Shown here in pieces: positions 46,708 through 57,000 of a DNA stretch of 64,000 nt. A program made the position numbers and the translations under genes. The notes beneath the pieces were generated by a model. The model saw only the letters and a program-made list of their open reading frames with translations. It searched no databases and was not told where the DNA came from. The stretch spans positions 35,036,515-35,100,514 of the forward strand of contig NC_087064.1 in NCBI RefSeq assembly GCF_963678635.1. Reading direction: 5' to 3'. Source of the DNA: Symsagittifera roscoffensis. Taxonomy: Eukaryota > Xenacoelomorpha > Acoela > Convolutidae. The stretch's first letter is position 1. Each line of letters starts with the position of its first letter.

Positions 46708-49700
46708 ATGGGCGATGAAGGCAATCAGCAAGGTAACTAAGTACATCATGCTCGCATTTCGGCAAATTTTACAATTAAAAACTATGTGGGCTCTTTTCCA
46801 GTCCCCACACCCCTTTGATTTTTTTTCTGAAAATCAAAAGATGAAAATCAAGTTAAATTGACTTTTTTCAATATGATTTGCATTAAGACGTGTCAGCGTG
46901 AACAAGTTAACAAATTTATACAACATTTCTTACATGCAAAATGCCGTGTGAACAATTTTTAAACAGCTAAATTTTGTAATTTTCCGAGGGGAGGGAAAAC
47001 TGGAATGAGCCGCTATGTGTTTCAGAACATATTAGATACAACAGATAGTAAAATTAGTTTTAACGTGGCAAATTGAATGCAAAAGAAGAAGTGTAAAATT
47101 GTTTGACCACAAGAAAGTTGAAAAAATCTAAAGTTATTGTTTTTAAAATGTTTTTGAGGAGAGAGGAATAAGGCCAGGGGCGAATCTAGGTTTTTCTCGG
47201 GGAGCGGTTTTTCAAAAAAAATATTCGAAATTTTTGTTGCCTTTTTTTAGGTCGACCAAACTGATTTTCCAACCGCTCTCAGAACACTATAAAGAAAATA
47301 ATAAGACAAAAAAAACTGCGCCGCAGTCAAACATTAAAAAAAAACAGGTCAAAAATGAAAAATGTGGAAAACTTGTTGGAAAACTTTGACTAAAAATTGG
47401 GGTTTTCTTAGGCACGCGCTCACCTTCAAAATTATTATATTTTGGCGCCAAGGACGCCTTTAGAAAAATTGGTCGGCAAGAAATGGAAGTCATAAAACAA
47501 TATCAAAGAGGGACCCTTTGTTTGGTGAGGTGGTCGAATTCCTGAGGTGTAGGCGCTGATGGGGCGCTGATTAGAACTTTTTGAACTAGTTAATTCAAGT
47601 TGTTTAACCTTTAAAACATAGGTAGGACTAAACAGTATAGAAGTTCACAACAAAAGGGACTGAATCTGCATCACTTGACCCCATACGATATAAAGGCTCT
47701 TTTCCAGTTTTACGCTCCCCTCGTGAAGTTACAAAATAAAGCTGTTCAAAAAGTGTTCAAGCGGCAGTTCAAATTTAATATTTATTGTATTAGTTTCTTC
47801 ATCTGTTCACGCTGACCCATTTAATGCAGTTTATAACATGACAGTTAACTTTAAGTAATTTTCATATGATGAATTTTGGAAAAAAATCAAGGGGGATTTG
47901 AAAAGAGCCGATATACATAATATACATTACTTGACCCAATACGACTTAGAAAATATACATCACTTGACCCAATACGAAATTTCTTCCAGCTGGAAACATT
48001 TGCTACAAAAATCACCATGCATTATAGTTTGACAAAACGAGGCCAAACTGTGCACTGGATAGGCGCAAATTGTTGTGTTTGTAAGTTCCTGGATTCCAGA
48101 GACAAATCTTTAACAGGTTCCACATTGTAAGTGGATTCCATTTACAAAATTTCAGTGGACTCCGCGAACAAATACCTGTAACGTAAATTTTGTCGGCACG
48201 TTGATTTTGTTACGGATTCAGTAAAGATTGAATATAGGTAGTTGTTCCGTATTCTTTAAATGTGAGAGGATTCTGCAAATGAAAGTGAATTCCGCAAATT
48301 TATGCGGATTCCGCTCACAATTTGCAGAATTCGCTTATAGTTTGCTGATTCCGCTTACATTTTGCGGATTCCACTTACAGTTGCGGTTCCGCGACAGCTT
48401 AGGTATCCTTAACACATATATTATTATTTGTTTATGGTATCCACAAAGTGGTTTCGAATTTTGTTGCGGATTCCGCAAATTTGCCTGTTTTTGGAGCAAT
48501 TTTGAGCAACACAGTATTGTAGCTATTTGTCTGTGGAATCCAAAACAGCAGAGAAGATCAAAGAAAAATAGCAACGTTGCGGATTCTGCGACAAATTAGA
48601 TTTTTGCCTGTTGCGAAATCTGCTTAAAATTCACAAAATGCAATGTTTGGCCTCGTAATGGAAGTTTTTGCACTTCCCCCACCCTTGAATTTCAAATTTT
48701 AAAATTAGTTTTAAATTGCATGGTTTTAGGGAAAATTACATTCCAGGTAATTAAGACTTAGTTAACATATTTTGGTTAAGTCAAGATTGTTTTCAAACTG
48801 AAGCTGGCTGTTATAGTTTTTTTTGGTAAAGATCTACTAGTACTCTGAAAAAGTTCACAAGAAAGGTTTTAAAAAAATTTTTTATAAAGTGCTCGACAGA
48901 GACACCACATGAAATTTCTTGCAACCTTGTGACGTCTTTCATGCTGGTGCCAGTCGAAAAATATACAGATTTATATTCAGACAAATTTATCAACCAGCCT
49001 GAAAATTTCAACCAGCCAAGATTTATATTCAGACAATCAGCCTGAAAATGAGTTTATTAAGAATACTGACTATTATCATAATGCTATGAAACTTGGAATG
49101 TTGAACAAATCAATAATTTTCAAAAATTTTTGCTCTCCATACCTTTTATTGTAATTTAACACGCTTAGCCAAAACTACTCGTAATAAAAAAACAAGAAAA
49201 ATTAAACGGTGTTGGAAATTGGATCCTTTTCACTTCGTGAAGTGGTCGGCATGAATATAGTAGAATCTCTTCACTGATTTAACTCTTTTACACTCCCCGC
49301 ACCATAATTGAATTTCAGTTTTGAAATACTAGTTTTGTGTTTCATAATGCATGGTGATCTAACTAACTATTGTGGACAAAATTGTTCCTCATACTTTTAA
49401 TCGTAAATCACGCAATCAGTCATAATAACACTTAATATAATAAAAAACTGAAAATTTTGAAATGTGGGGGAAGTGCAAAGAGCTCTAATTTCAACATTTT
49501 CCTTCGCTGGACAAGTCCAGGTTAAGTTTTTATCAAAATATCGGGTCGCGTTACAAAAGTAAAAATGATTCGGATTTATGTTTGTCTTGACCTAATTCGT
49601 CTGCACGAGAATTTCAATAACAATCCGACAAGTGAAGAAAATCGGACACCCTGTTGCAGGCTGGTGGAGAGGAGGAAAAACGGGTCCGCAGAGCTGTTTG

Positions 49701-51371
49701 TTCGAATGAGAAAGATATTTTTTGTTTTCCAGCTGATTGGTGGATCTCATTTAAAAGTTTATGGTTTATAAATTCGAGTGACATCCTACGTTGATTAAAT
49801 TTTCTTTTCAGAGTCTATTTGTGTTCTTTGTTTATTTTCAACGTAAAGCAGTGCTTCAAGCAAAAAGTTGATTCTGTCTTGAGAATGTTGGTTCAATTCA
49901 AATGACGACCGAGACGACCGAGACGACACCATTTTTTGAAAAATGCCTCTTTTTTATATTTTTGCAAAAGTTCGGCGGATATTATTCCGACCTTTGAAAA
50001 TGAGGAGGAACCTTGTCTTATCGTGTGTTTAGTTTTTTTGTTTTCCACGCAAAATCTGGTACCACAAATAATCATCGGAAGGCGTCGACTTTCTTATCAT
50101 ATAAAAGATATTCCATTTGTCATTCGACCGGCTGTTCGAGAAAAAGAGGTTCTAAGTTTTTGATTTTTTGTCAAATTTTGAGCGAAATGTGCGAGTCAGC
50201 AGGCTTACTTGCTTTTTCAACCAAAATCAGTTACCAAACATCATTTTCGGAAGGAAAACCCCGGTTTCAAATTTTTGAGCTTAATCCAAAGCAAGATAAG
50301 CAAGCGAGTAAGTCTTCTGAAAAAATTTATCATCTAAGAAGTGTAAAACTTAGTTTTATTGCCATAAAACGAATTTTGGATGCTTCACTTAGTGCTTCTT
50401 TGACAAAAAAAATCTTTCTTCCTTGGCAAGCAAAAAAAAATTGAATTTTTAAAAATTCTGTATGTATTTTTATAGCAAATGTGATGAGTAAATTTTTACT
50501 TGTTTAATGAGTTTTCACGCACGAAATGCACTTTTTTCGAACATTATGTGCGGTTTGCTTAGAAACCAGCTATATTTGTTTTTTTAAACAATTTTTGAAA
50601 AGCTGAGAACTTAAATGGATTGTTTGGACGCGCGCTGCTTTGCCGGAATGCGGTTGTCGGAATACGATATAATGTCGTCCAAGTCACTGCTTAAAACACT
50701 TAACATTAATTCAGCAAAAATATCTGTAGTAAAACAGCTCTTTTTGATAAAAGTTTGACATGAAAGCTTGGTCTCCCTTAACACACTATTGATCAAGCGT
50801 TTGTTATTCAATTTTTTGTACAGATAAGACAAAACACGTCTGGCTGACTTCTTCGAAAATGTCTCGGGACACAAACGTCCAAATGTTTCGTGTTCAGGTG
50901 CTAATTTAAAAAATCTAATATTGTTAGACATGAAATTTTGTCAAGGTGAAAAATTTTGTCACAGTAAACTATCTAACGAATTATATTATTGAAACAATCA
51001 TATCTGAGCGATAAATTGTAACATTTATTTAAGACTGTGAAATAGGAGAACAGCTGTTTATTTTTTGATTGGCAGGGGGAGCTCAAGACAACAGACGTCT
51101 CCACTCTTACCCTCTCATTAGGCACTCAGACATGAACGAAGAGATGAGAACTGAGGCGATGGAGCTGTGTGTGACTGCCTGTGAGAAGTTCGCCTCAAAC
51201 AACGAGGCCGCCGCCAAACTCATCAAGGAGTCCATGGACAAGAAGTTCGGGGCATCTTGGCACGCCGTAGTGGGCGAGGGGTTCGGGTTCGAAATCAAAC
51301 ACGAAGTGAGGAATCTGCTCTACATGTTTTTCGGAGGCACTATAGCTATTGTGGTGTGGAAGTGTTCTTGA
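46708..51371 (+). CDS. DNAL4: Axonemal dynein light chain 4 (DNAL4), 2 exons
   Basis: Exon 1 (46708-46732) encodes MGDEGNQQ plus one base, in AAAATGG context, with donor G|GTAACT. Exon 2 (51076-51371) follows TTGGCAG and ends at TGA. The phases match (1/1), giving 106 aa, one more than human DNAL4. Hallmarks of the LC8-like light-chain fold with DNAL4-specific sequence are present: PLIRHSDMNEEMR, LCVTACEKF, ESMDKKFGASWHAVVGEGF, FGGTIAIVVWKCS. It is a light chain of axonemal outer-arm dynein, a dimer that helps assemble the motor in cilia and flagella. The TTG at 51069 is intronic and not a start. The 4.3-kb intron is full of transposon copies and minisatellites. An additional small exon cannot be excluded, but length and phase argue against it. 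Confidence 0.93.
46789..47011. mobile_element. Family D MITE, copy 2, in DNAL4 intron 1
   Basis: GGCTCTTTTCCAGT at the left and AACTGGAATGAGCC at the right. Flanks ACTATGTG and GCTATGTG form an 8-bp duplication with one change. It begins only 56 bp after the exon 1 donor. Confidence 0.8.
47175..47570. mobile_element. Family B element copy in DNAL4 intron
   Basis: Starts CAGGGGCGAATCTAGG. It shares TTTTTCAAAAAAAATATTCG, GGCGCCAAGGACGCC and AGAGGGACCCTTTG with the 52560 and 10584 copies. The right terminus is diverged. Confidence 0.6.
47695..47909. mobile_element. Family D MITE, copy 3, in DNAL4 intron
   Basis: GGCTCTTTTCCAGT at the left and GAAAAGAGCC at the right, with flanks GATATAAA and GATATACA (8 bp, one change). 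Inverted relative to copy 2 by internal order. Confidence 0.8.
48085..48610. repeat. Minisatellite based on GCGGATTCCGC
   Basis: Many 20-25 bp units of the type ATTCCGCTTACATTTTGCGG with varied spacing, densest at 48290-48400. Intronic; the ORFs over it (48228-48599 and complement) have no support as genes. Confidence 0.6.
49985..50605. repeat. Family C dispersed element
   Basis: Shares CACGCAAAATCTGGTACCAC then AAATAATCATCGGAA with 57960-58000, and the closing block TTGCTTAGAAACCAGCTATA with 40150 and 58500. A coding-like plus ORF (50013-50444, 143 aa) lies inside but has no recognisable domain. Confidence 0.5.
50611..50931 (-). CDS. Hypothetical 106-aa protein nested in DNAL4 intron
   Basis: ATG at 50931 (MSNNIRFFKLAPEHETFG...) to TAA at 50611. 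Codon third positions are varied and the protein has balanced composition, with a helical look (RRVLSYLYKKLNNKR, DIFAELMLSVLSSDLDDI). It lies beside the family C block and may belong to that element's lost coding part or be an intron-nested gene. No family recognised. Confidence 0.4.
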   Translation of the reverse strand: MSNNIRFFKLAPEHETFGRLCPETFSKKSARRVLSYLYKKLNNKRLINSVLRETKLSCQTFIKKSCFTTDIFAELMLSVLSSDLDDIISYSDNRIPAKQRASKQSI

Positions 51372-51929
51372 GACTGACTAATTCTTATCCTTTTACTATA
51401 TCATCGAATTAATTTTCAAATTTTGTAGTGCTAGAGATTTGAGAAAAAAAAACAGAACTAAGGCGAGAGCATTTCTATCAATTAATATGGTTTGCAAGTA
51501 TTAGCATTTATATGGTTTGAACAGCGTGTGCGGTAATTCTCATTTGGGTCGGTTAGGATGTGTCTTTTACATGCGTGTCGAGTATCGTTTTGGAATACCT
51601 CTTTCAGACATGGGATTAATCAAATTATTTTTTGGGTCTGAGAAATTTTTTTGCCAAACTCATTTAGTTTAGGAACATTGCAAGGCATAAAACAAAACTT
51701 TCAATTTACAGCCTAATCATCTTACGATCTAAATCTTTTGTCGTATTAAATGACCCTGTTTGACCTCGTTTGACCTCGTTTGACTTGACCCTTTATTAAA
51801 AATTGTACACAACTTTAGATTTCATTGCGTACGATCTATGATTCGGCACTGTTTGATTCGTTTTGTCAATCACGCTCGACTAAATGCTTCAATTCGAAAA
51901 TTCGAAAATTTCAAAATATTAGATGTGAT

Positions 51930-52559
51930 AATAGACCGGCGGTCGAAAAATTAGTCGCAGCGGTCAAAAAAATAATCGAGGTGGTCGAAAAAATTAATCG
52001 CGGTGGTCGAAAAATTAGTCGCAGCGGTCAAAAAGGTAGTCGCGGCGTCGAAAAATTAGTCGCAGCGGTCAAAACTTTAATCGCGAAATTGTCAAAAAGT
52101 TAGTCGCGGCGGTCAAAAAATTAATCGAGGTGGTCGAAAAAATTAATCGCGGTGGTCGAAAAAATAGTCGGGGTGGTCAAAAAATTTATCGCGGCGGTCA
52201 AAAATTTAGTCGCGGCGGTCGAAAAATTAGTCGCAGTGGTCAAAAAGGTAGTCGCGGCGTCGAAAAATTAGTCGCAGCGGTCAAAACTTTAATCGCGGAA
52301 TTGTCAAAAAATTAGTCGCGGTATGGTCGGAAAATTAGTCGCGGTGGTCAAAAAATTAGTCGCGGTGGTCAAATTAGTAGTCGCGGCGGTCGAAAAATTA
52401 GTCACGGAGGTCAAAAAATTAGTCCCAGCGGTCGAAAAATTAGTCGCAGCGGTCAAAGCATCAATCGCGGAATTGTCAAAAAATTAGTCGTGGCGGTCGG
52501 AAAATTAGTCGCGGTGTTCGAAAAATTAGTCGCGGCATGATCGAAAAATTAGTCGCGGC
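51930..52559. repeat. 21-bp GTCG satellite, left part
   Basis: About 30 units built on GTCGAAAAATTAGTCGCGG with variants (GGTCAAAA, GTAGTCGCGGC). Higher-order duplication is visible: 51990-52090 and 52205-52300 share the same order of variants. Translated ORFs such as 51825-52103 and 52130-52315 (ISRGGRK repeats) are products of the repeat. Confidence 0.9.
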
Positions 52560-52996
52560 CAGGGGCGGATTTAGAGGGGGGGCGGGGGGGGGCGGACGTC
52601 CCTCGCCTCAGGGATTCGACCCCCTGCCGACCCAAAGGGTCTCCCCTTTGATACTTTTTGAGAAATCCATTTTTGGCCGAACGACCCTAAAATTTTTCTA
52701 AAGGCGCCTTTGGCGCCAATATAGACTAACTTTGAGGGGGAGCGCGCGCCAAAAAAAAAAACGCGATTGTTTTGTCAAAATTTTTCAAAAAGTGCCCAAA
52801 AACGGCTTTTTTGACTGTTTTTTCAAAAATTTGCCTGCGGAACTGAAAATTTTGCCAAAATAGGGGCAAAGCAGTGCTTTGGGAGAGCTCGAAAAATCAA
52901 TTTGGTTGACCTAAAAAAAAAAGGTCGTCAAAATTTTGGAAAATTTTTTGAAAATCCGCCCCCCCCCCCCTCGAGAAAATCCTAGATCCGCCCCTG
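52560..52996 (+). mobile_element. hAT-like non-autonomous element (family B), complete
   Basis: Starts CAGGGGCGGATTTAGA and ends with the complement CCTAGATCCGCCCCTG. Both sides carry GTCGCGGC, an 8-bp duplication (52552-52559 and 52997-53004), as in hAT transposons. 437 bp, no ORF. Inserted into the satellite, so younger than it. It contains long homopolymers and GC runs (poly-G near 52580, poly-C near 52965). Confidence 0.85.
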
Positions 52997-53130
52997 GTCG
53001 CGGCGGTCAAAAAGTTAGCAGCGCCGTCGAAAAACTAGTCGTGACATAGTCAAAAAATTGGGCGTGGCTTAGTCGAAAAGTTAATTAGGGCGTTGTCGAA
53101 AAATTAGTCAGGGCGTTGTCGAAAAATATA
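52997..53130. repeat. 21-bp GTCG satellite, right part
   Basis: Continuation of the array after the insertion, decaying to GTTGTCGAAAAATTAGTCA units. Confidence 0.8.
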
Positions 53131-54088
53131 AAATGTCAATTAAATGTGATTAGAAAAATGGTTTGAACGATTACTTCGATGCCACACTTCGATTATTTTT
53201 CAACCAATCATTTTTGAGTGTTGTCAAGAATTTTATCTTCTTGCTGAAGAGTATTGAAAAGGACCAGTAAAAATTTTGGTCCACATTTTTTCAAGTCGAC
53301 CGATTTGATAGTCCGAAATCCCTAGAACCCCTAAAACTCTATAAAGACCCTATTTTGCCGGAAAAAAAATTCTTCGCCGCAGGCAAGTTGTGAAAAAAAA
53401 CTGGCCAAAATGAATTTCATAGAATAATATCAACAGAAGGCAATTTCGATAAATTGTTAGCCAGAATTGAGGAAAAGAATGGTCTCTCCTCGTCCAACTG
53501 TCTTTCCAATTTTGAACTCAATGTAATCTTTCAGAAAGTAGAAAAAAATCTATAGCCGTTATTTCGTGAAACTAACAATCGAGCAATCACACAGCGGAAA
53601 TAGTTGGTCATTTTTGCTAAAAGTCGGAGCAAAAACTGGATGCTGAAGGTTGCAGATGATACATCGGTCTGGGATATGATCAATTCAGAATAGGACGTTG
53701 AAGTTTTGGATCAAGTTAACATCCTCATCCCCAGGATTGAATTCAGATTAAAATTGCTAAGCGCTTCATGTAAATCGCTCAAATGGTTGAAAACTCCAAC
53801 TTGGAGCCAAATTAACATCCTCCCCCTAAATTTCTTTAGGGGTATCTTAACTTGGTCAAAAATTTTACACTGAAATCTCAAAATGATATATGATATGCTG
53901 ATGAAGTCTCAAGAGCTAATTTTGAAACCGAAATTTCAACCACACAATAAAATAAATATACATTGCTTCTGAAAGATGAAGTTCGAGTATACCGAATGGT
54001 TTCTAGGAACCACTCGGGAATCGGTGAGTGAGCTTTCGTCCAAAATTTTTCTTTGTTGGTTATGTTCATTGAGGGTCCGCGCTGAAAA
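53131..54088. other. Intergenic, 3' flank of the EGF/Ly6 gene
   Basis: AT-rich; a family B-like fragment at 53280-53400. The 3' UTR of the gene at 54089 probably lies in its right part, but no clear poly(A) signal was found on the minus strand. Confidence 0.4.
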
Positions 54089-57000
54089 CTAGGTCATGAG
54101 GAAGTGGCCTTTGACCGATCCAGCACACGTGAAGGCAGCGAGTATGGCTGTGAGTAGCTTGGGGTACTGCAGGGTGGCGGGAAGATTAGCGAAGGAGGCT
54201 AATTTGAGTATATTGCAGTCGTCCTCGTCTTTGCAGCACTGTTGACAGATGGTCTCTTCATTATCTGTTCCCTAAACCAACCACAGGCCGAATAAGGAAA
54301 CATTTTTATTAGTAAATTTTAAATTATTCAAGTAAAAAGGTCTTTAGCGTGAGCTTAAAATGTGGTATATAATCGTCAAAAAAATTTTATTTGCTTCCTT
54401 TTGCCGAAAAAAATGTTACACTCGCAAAAATTTATCTAATAAAACTATTTTTGCATTCGTTTTCTGCAGTTTTATTTCAAAATAAGATGGATACGTGTCT
54501 TCTACTTTGAGATTGTAATTCGGATGCATCATTGACAAAATTGGCGTATTTTTCTTTGAATTGATTGAAATTCAAGTGGTTAAGCGACAACTCGTGATAA
54601 AGTTAAACGGCATGGGATGGAGATCGGCATGGTAGTTTGATGCTTTAAATCTAATGGTTGAATTTTTTTATTTTTGAGTTTTTGTTTCCTACTATTTAAA
54701 ATCTCGTTTTAATGTACACAATTGGTGTCCCGGTTCTGGCAAGCACGCAGCACGTATCATCCCGACTTCAGAACTTCAGTTAAAATCTAGTAATTTCTGC
54801 TTTCATCGAGCTGTCGCTTTTTCAAAAAAGTGCGAATTGTCGCTTTCGGCCAGTTGTCACCTCACGCTACTGTTCGTGTCTTAGGAGCTGCGGCATTAAG
54901 GAATGAAAGGTAACCTTCTGGTTTGTGTAGCAGTAGGTGTTGTTGTAGTATGAGTCGGAGCAGTAGTATCCACAGCCTCTCTCGAAGTAGTAGCTGCCAT
55001 TGAGCCACTCCTGTTCCCGCACCCAGCAGCCGAAGTAGCCAGAGTGCTTGTCACACAGTTTAGTCGTGATGCCTCGGATCCCATTTATGTCCACCTCCTC
55101 CACACACGCATTCAGCCCATCGTCCGAACTACACGTCACGCAGGACCTGCAAATGCACAAAATCCTAGCTGAGAAAAATATTCATTGCTGAGTGGAAAAA
55201 GGCAAGAAAATGGTTCCGAATTTCTCCTAGTTGAGGTTTTGCTTCCTGTTTCAAGTGGGCAAAAAAATACCGTTAAGACACCAATTGAAGTTATTTCTTG
55301 GGAGAGTTTTATTTAAAAACAGCTGATGGATAGGCTTGTGCTGTGTAGCCACTTAAAAGTTTTTTTAATGATGTTCCAATAATTTTAGGAATGTGTTCTC
55401 ATTAGAAACCATTCTTAAAAGTTTTGATGCAACATTAAAAATCTTTGAACATATCCAGGCAGATATGTTCAATAATTTTTCGTGTTCCTGATGATAAAAG
55501 AAGTAAAAAGGGCTCCAAACTTCATATGAGAAGATAGAGAAGAGCCAATTAGTTTTATTAATTTATTCGGGTATTGAACGTTACCTCAGAATGGGCTCTG
55601 TGCATGATCCATCGTGCAGAGGTAGAGTATCATTCACACAATGACAGTCCGTTTCCTCCAAGTACTTGACAAAATCCACTCCCCCTTCCTGCACTTGCAT
55701 CTGCTCCCCGTCTTCCTGAACTCCACAAGAGCAGTTCCCGTTGCCCTTGTGACAGTCCACCTCGACACAGGTGTACAACTTGGTATCTCTGTCATAGTGC
55801 AACGAGTGTCCTAGATCGCACTTACACACAGGTCCTACGCAGTCTCGCTTGCAATTCATAACTCCGTCGCCCTCAGCTCTTCCTTCCTTGTAGCAAATCT
55901 GCTGACACCCCCCAAAGCCGTCGGCAGCATAGCCCATCTCACACTCGCAATCTTTTTCCATCTTTATTTTTGTCTGGCCATAGTAAGAAGGACATACACA
56001 GTTCTGCTTGATTGAGTTACACTCCACCTGTATGCAGGTGTGGTCCACTGCGAAACCCTCAGTTGTCACAAACAGATTGGGCGCGTAGCCGAACGAGCAT
56101 TGGAAATGGTTGAAGTCGGCGTATTTCTGACATTCGGGGAAGTAGCTGTTACATTCTTGGTCACAGCCGCCGGTTCCATTGGGGAAAAATCCAGCCGTGC
56201 AATAGTAGTAAGCCCGGTTGAAGTCCGGGTTAATCTGAGAGGTGCATATTTGCTCCGCAAACTGGTACCCATTTCCATCTGGATATTGAGCAGCCACTGT
56301 TGCTGGATCGCAAGTGAGTTGATAACATTTTCCATTTAGGACAGTGAATCCGTTTTCATACTCACACTCACAGGGGTAAACGGCGCAACTAGAATCACAC
56401 CCGAACGAACCAGGTTGGCAGTAGCTCACATTTTGTGTGTAGTGACAAACCGGAGGATACTCTGCTTTCCACGCCTCTGTAGAGTCTTCGGGGTCTGTGT
56501 CGCGTGAAAGATCCCTGATAGGCATGTACCACTGGTTGCAAGAGGATGTCTCAACCCGCAAAGATCCATCGTCATTAGCCTCTGCAGTGCAGTAAGGGTC
56601 AGTGAATGGGTCGCAAACTTGTTCCTTGCAGAACCTTTCTTCCTTCATGAAAGCAGAGATGTATCCAGGCAGACAATAGCAAGTCAGTGGAAACTCAGAG
56701 TCCTCTGCAATTATTAGACCAATAACTGAAGTGAATGACCCGAAGGCATCCTGGTCGCAGTCACAGTGATAGGTCTCGGGTTCGAAACCTGCGTTGCAGT
56801 CATAAGGCACGCACTGTTGGTTCCAGTTGGGAGTGTACCCGTCCGCGCATTTAGTGATCTCAGCTTCATCCGTTATACAGTACGCATCCCATGCATCATC
56901 GCAAATGGGCACGCAACCCACCTTGTTTCCACTTATTTGGGAATTGTAGCCATTGGTATGCTCGGATATAAGACGACCGTCTGAATCCACATTAATGACT

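Noticed and set aside
46514-46765. 83-aa minus-strand ORF
   Set aside because: It overlaps DNAL4 exon 1 and the shared promoter in antisense, with no motif or splice support.
51069-51075. TTG start for DNAL4 exon 2
   Set aside because: This is the intron end (GGCAG acceptor); the real ATG is in exon 1 at 46708, and phases agree.
51825-52315. Ser-Arg-Gly-Gly repeat proteins
   Set aside because: Pure translation of the 21-bp satellite, with in-frame stops between segments.
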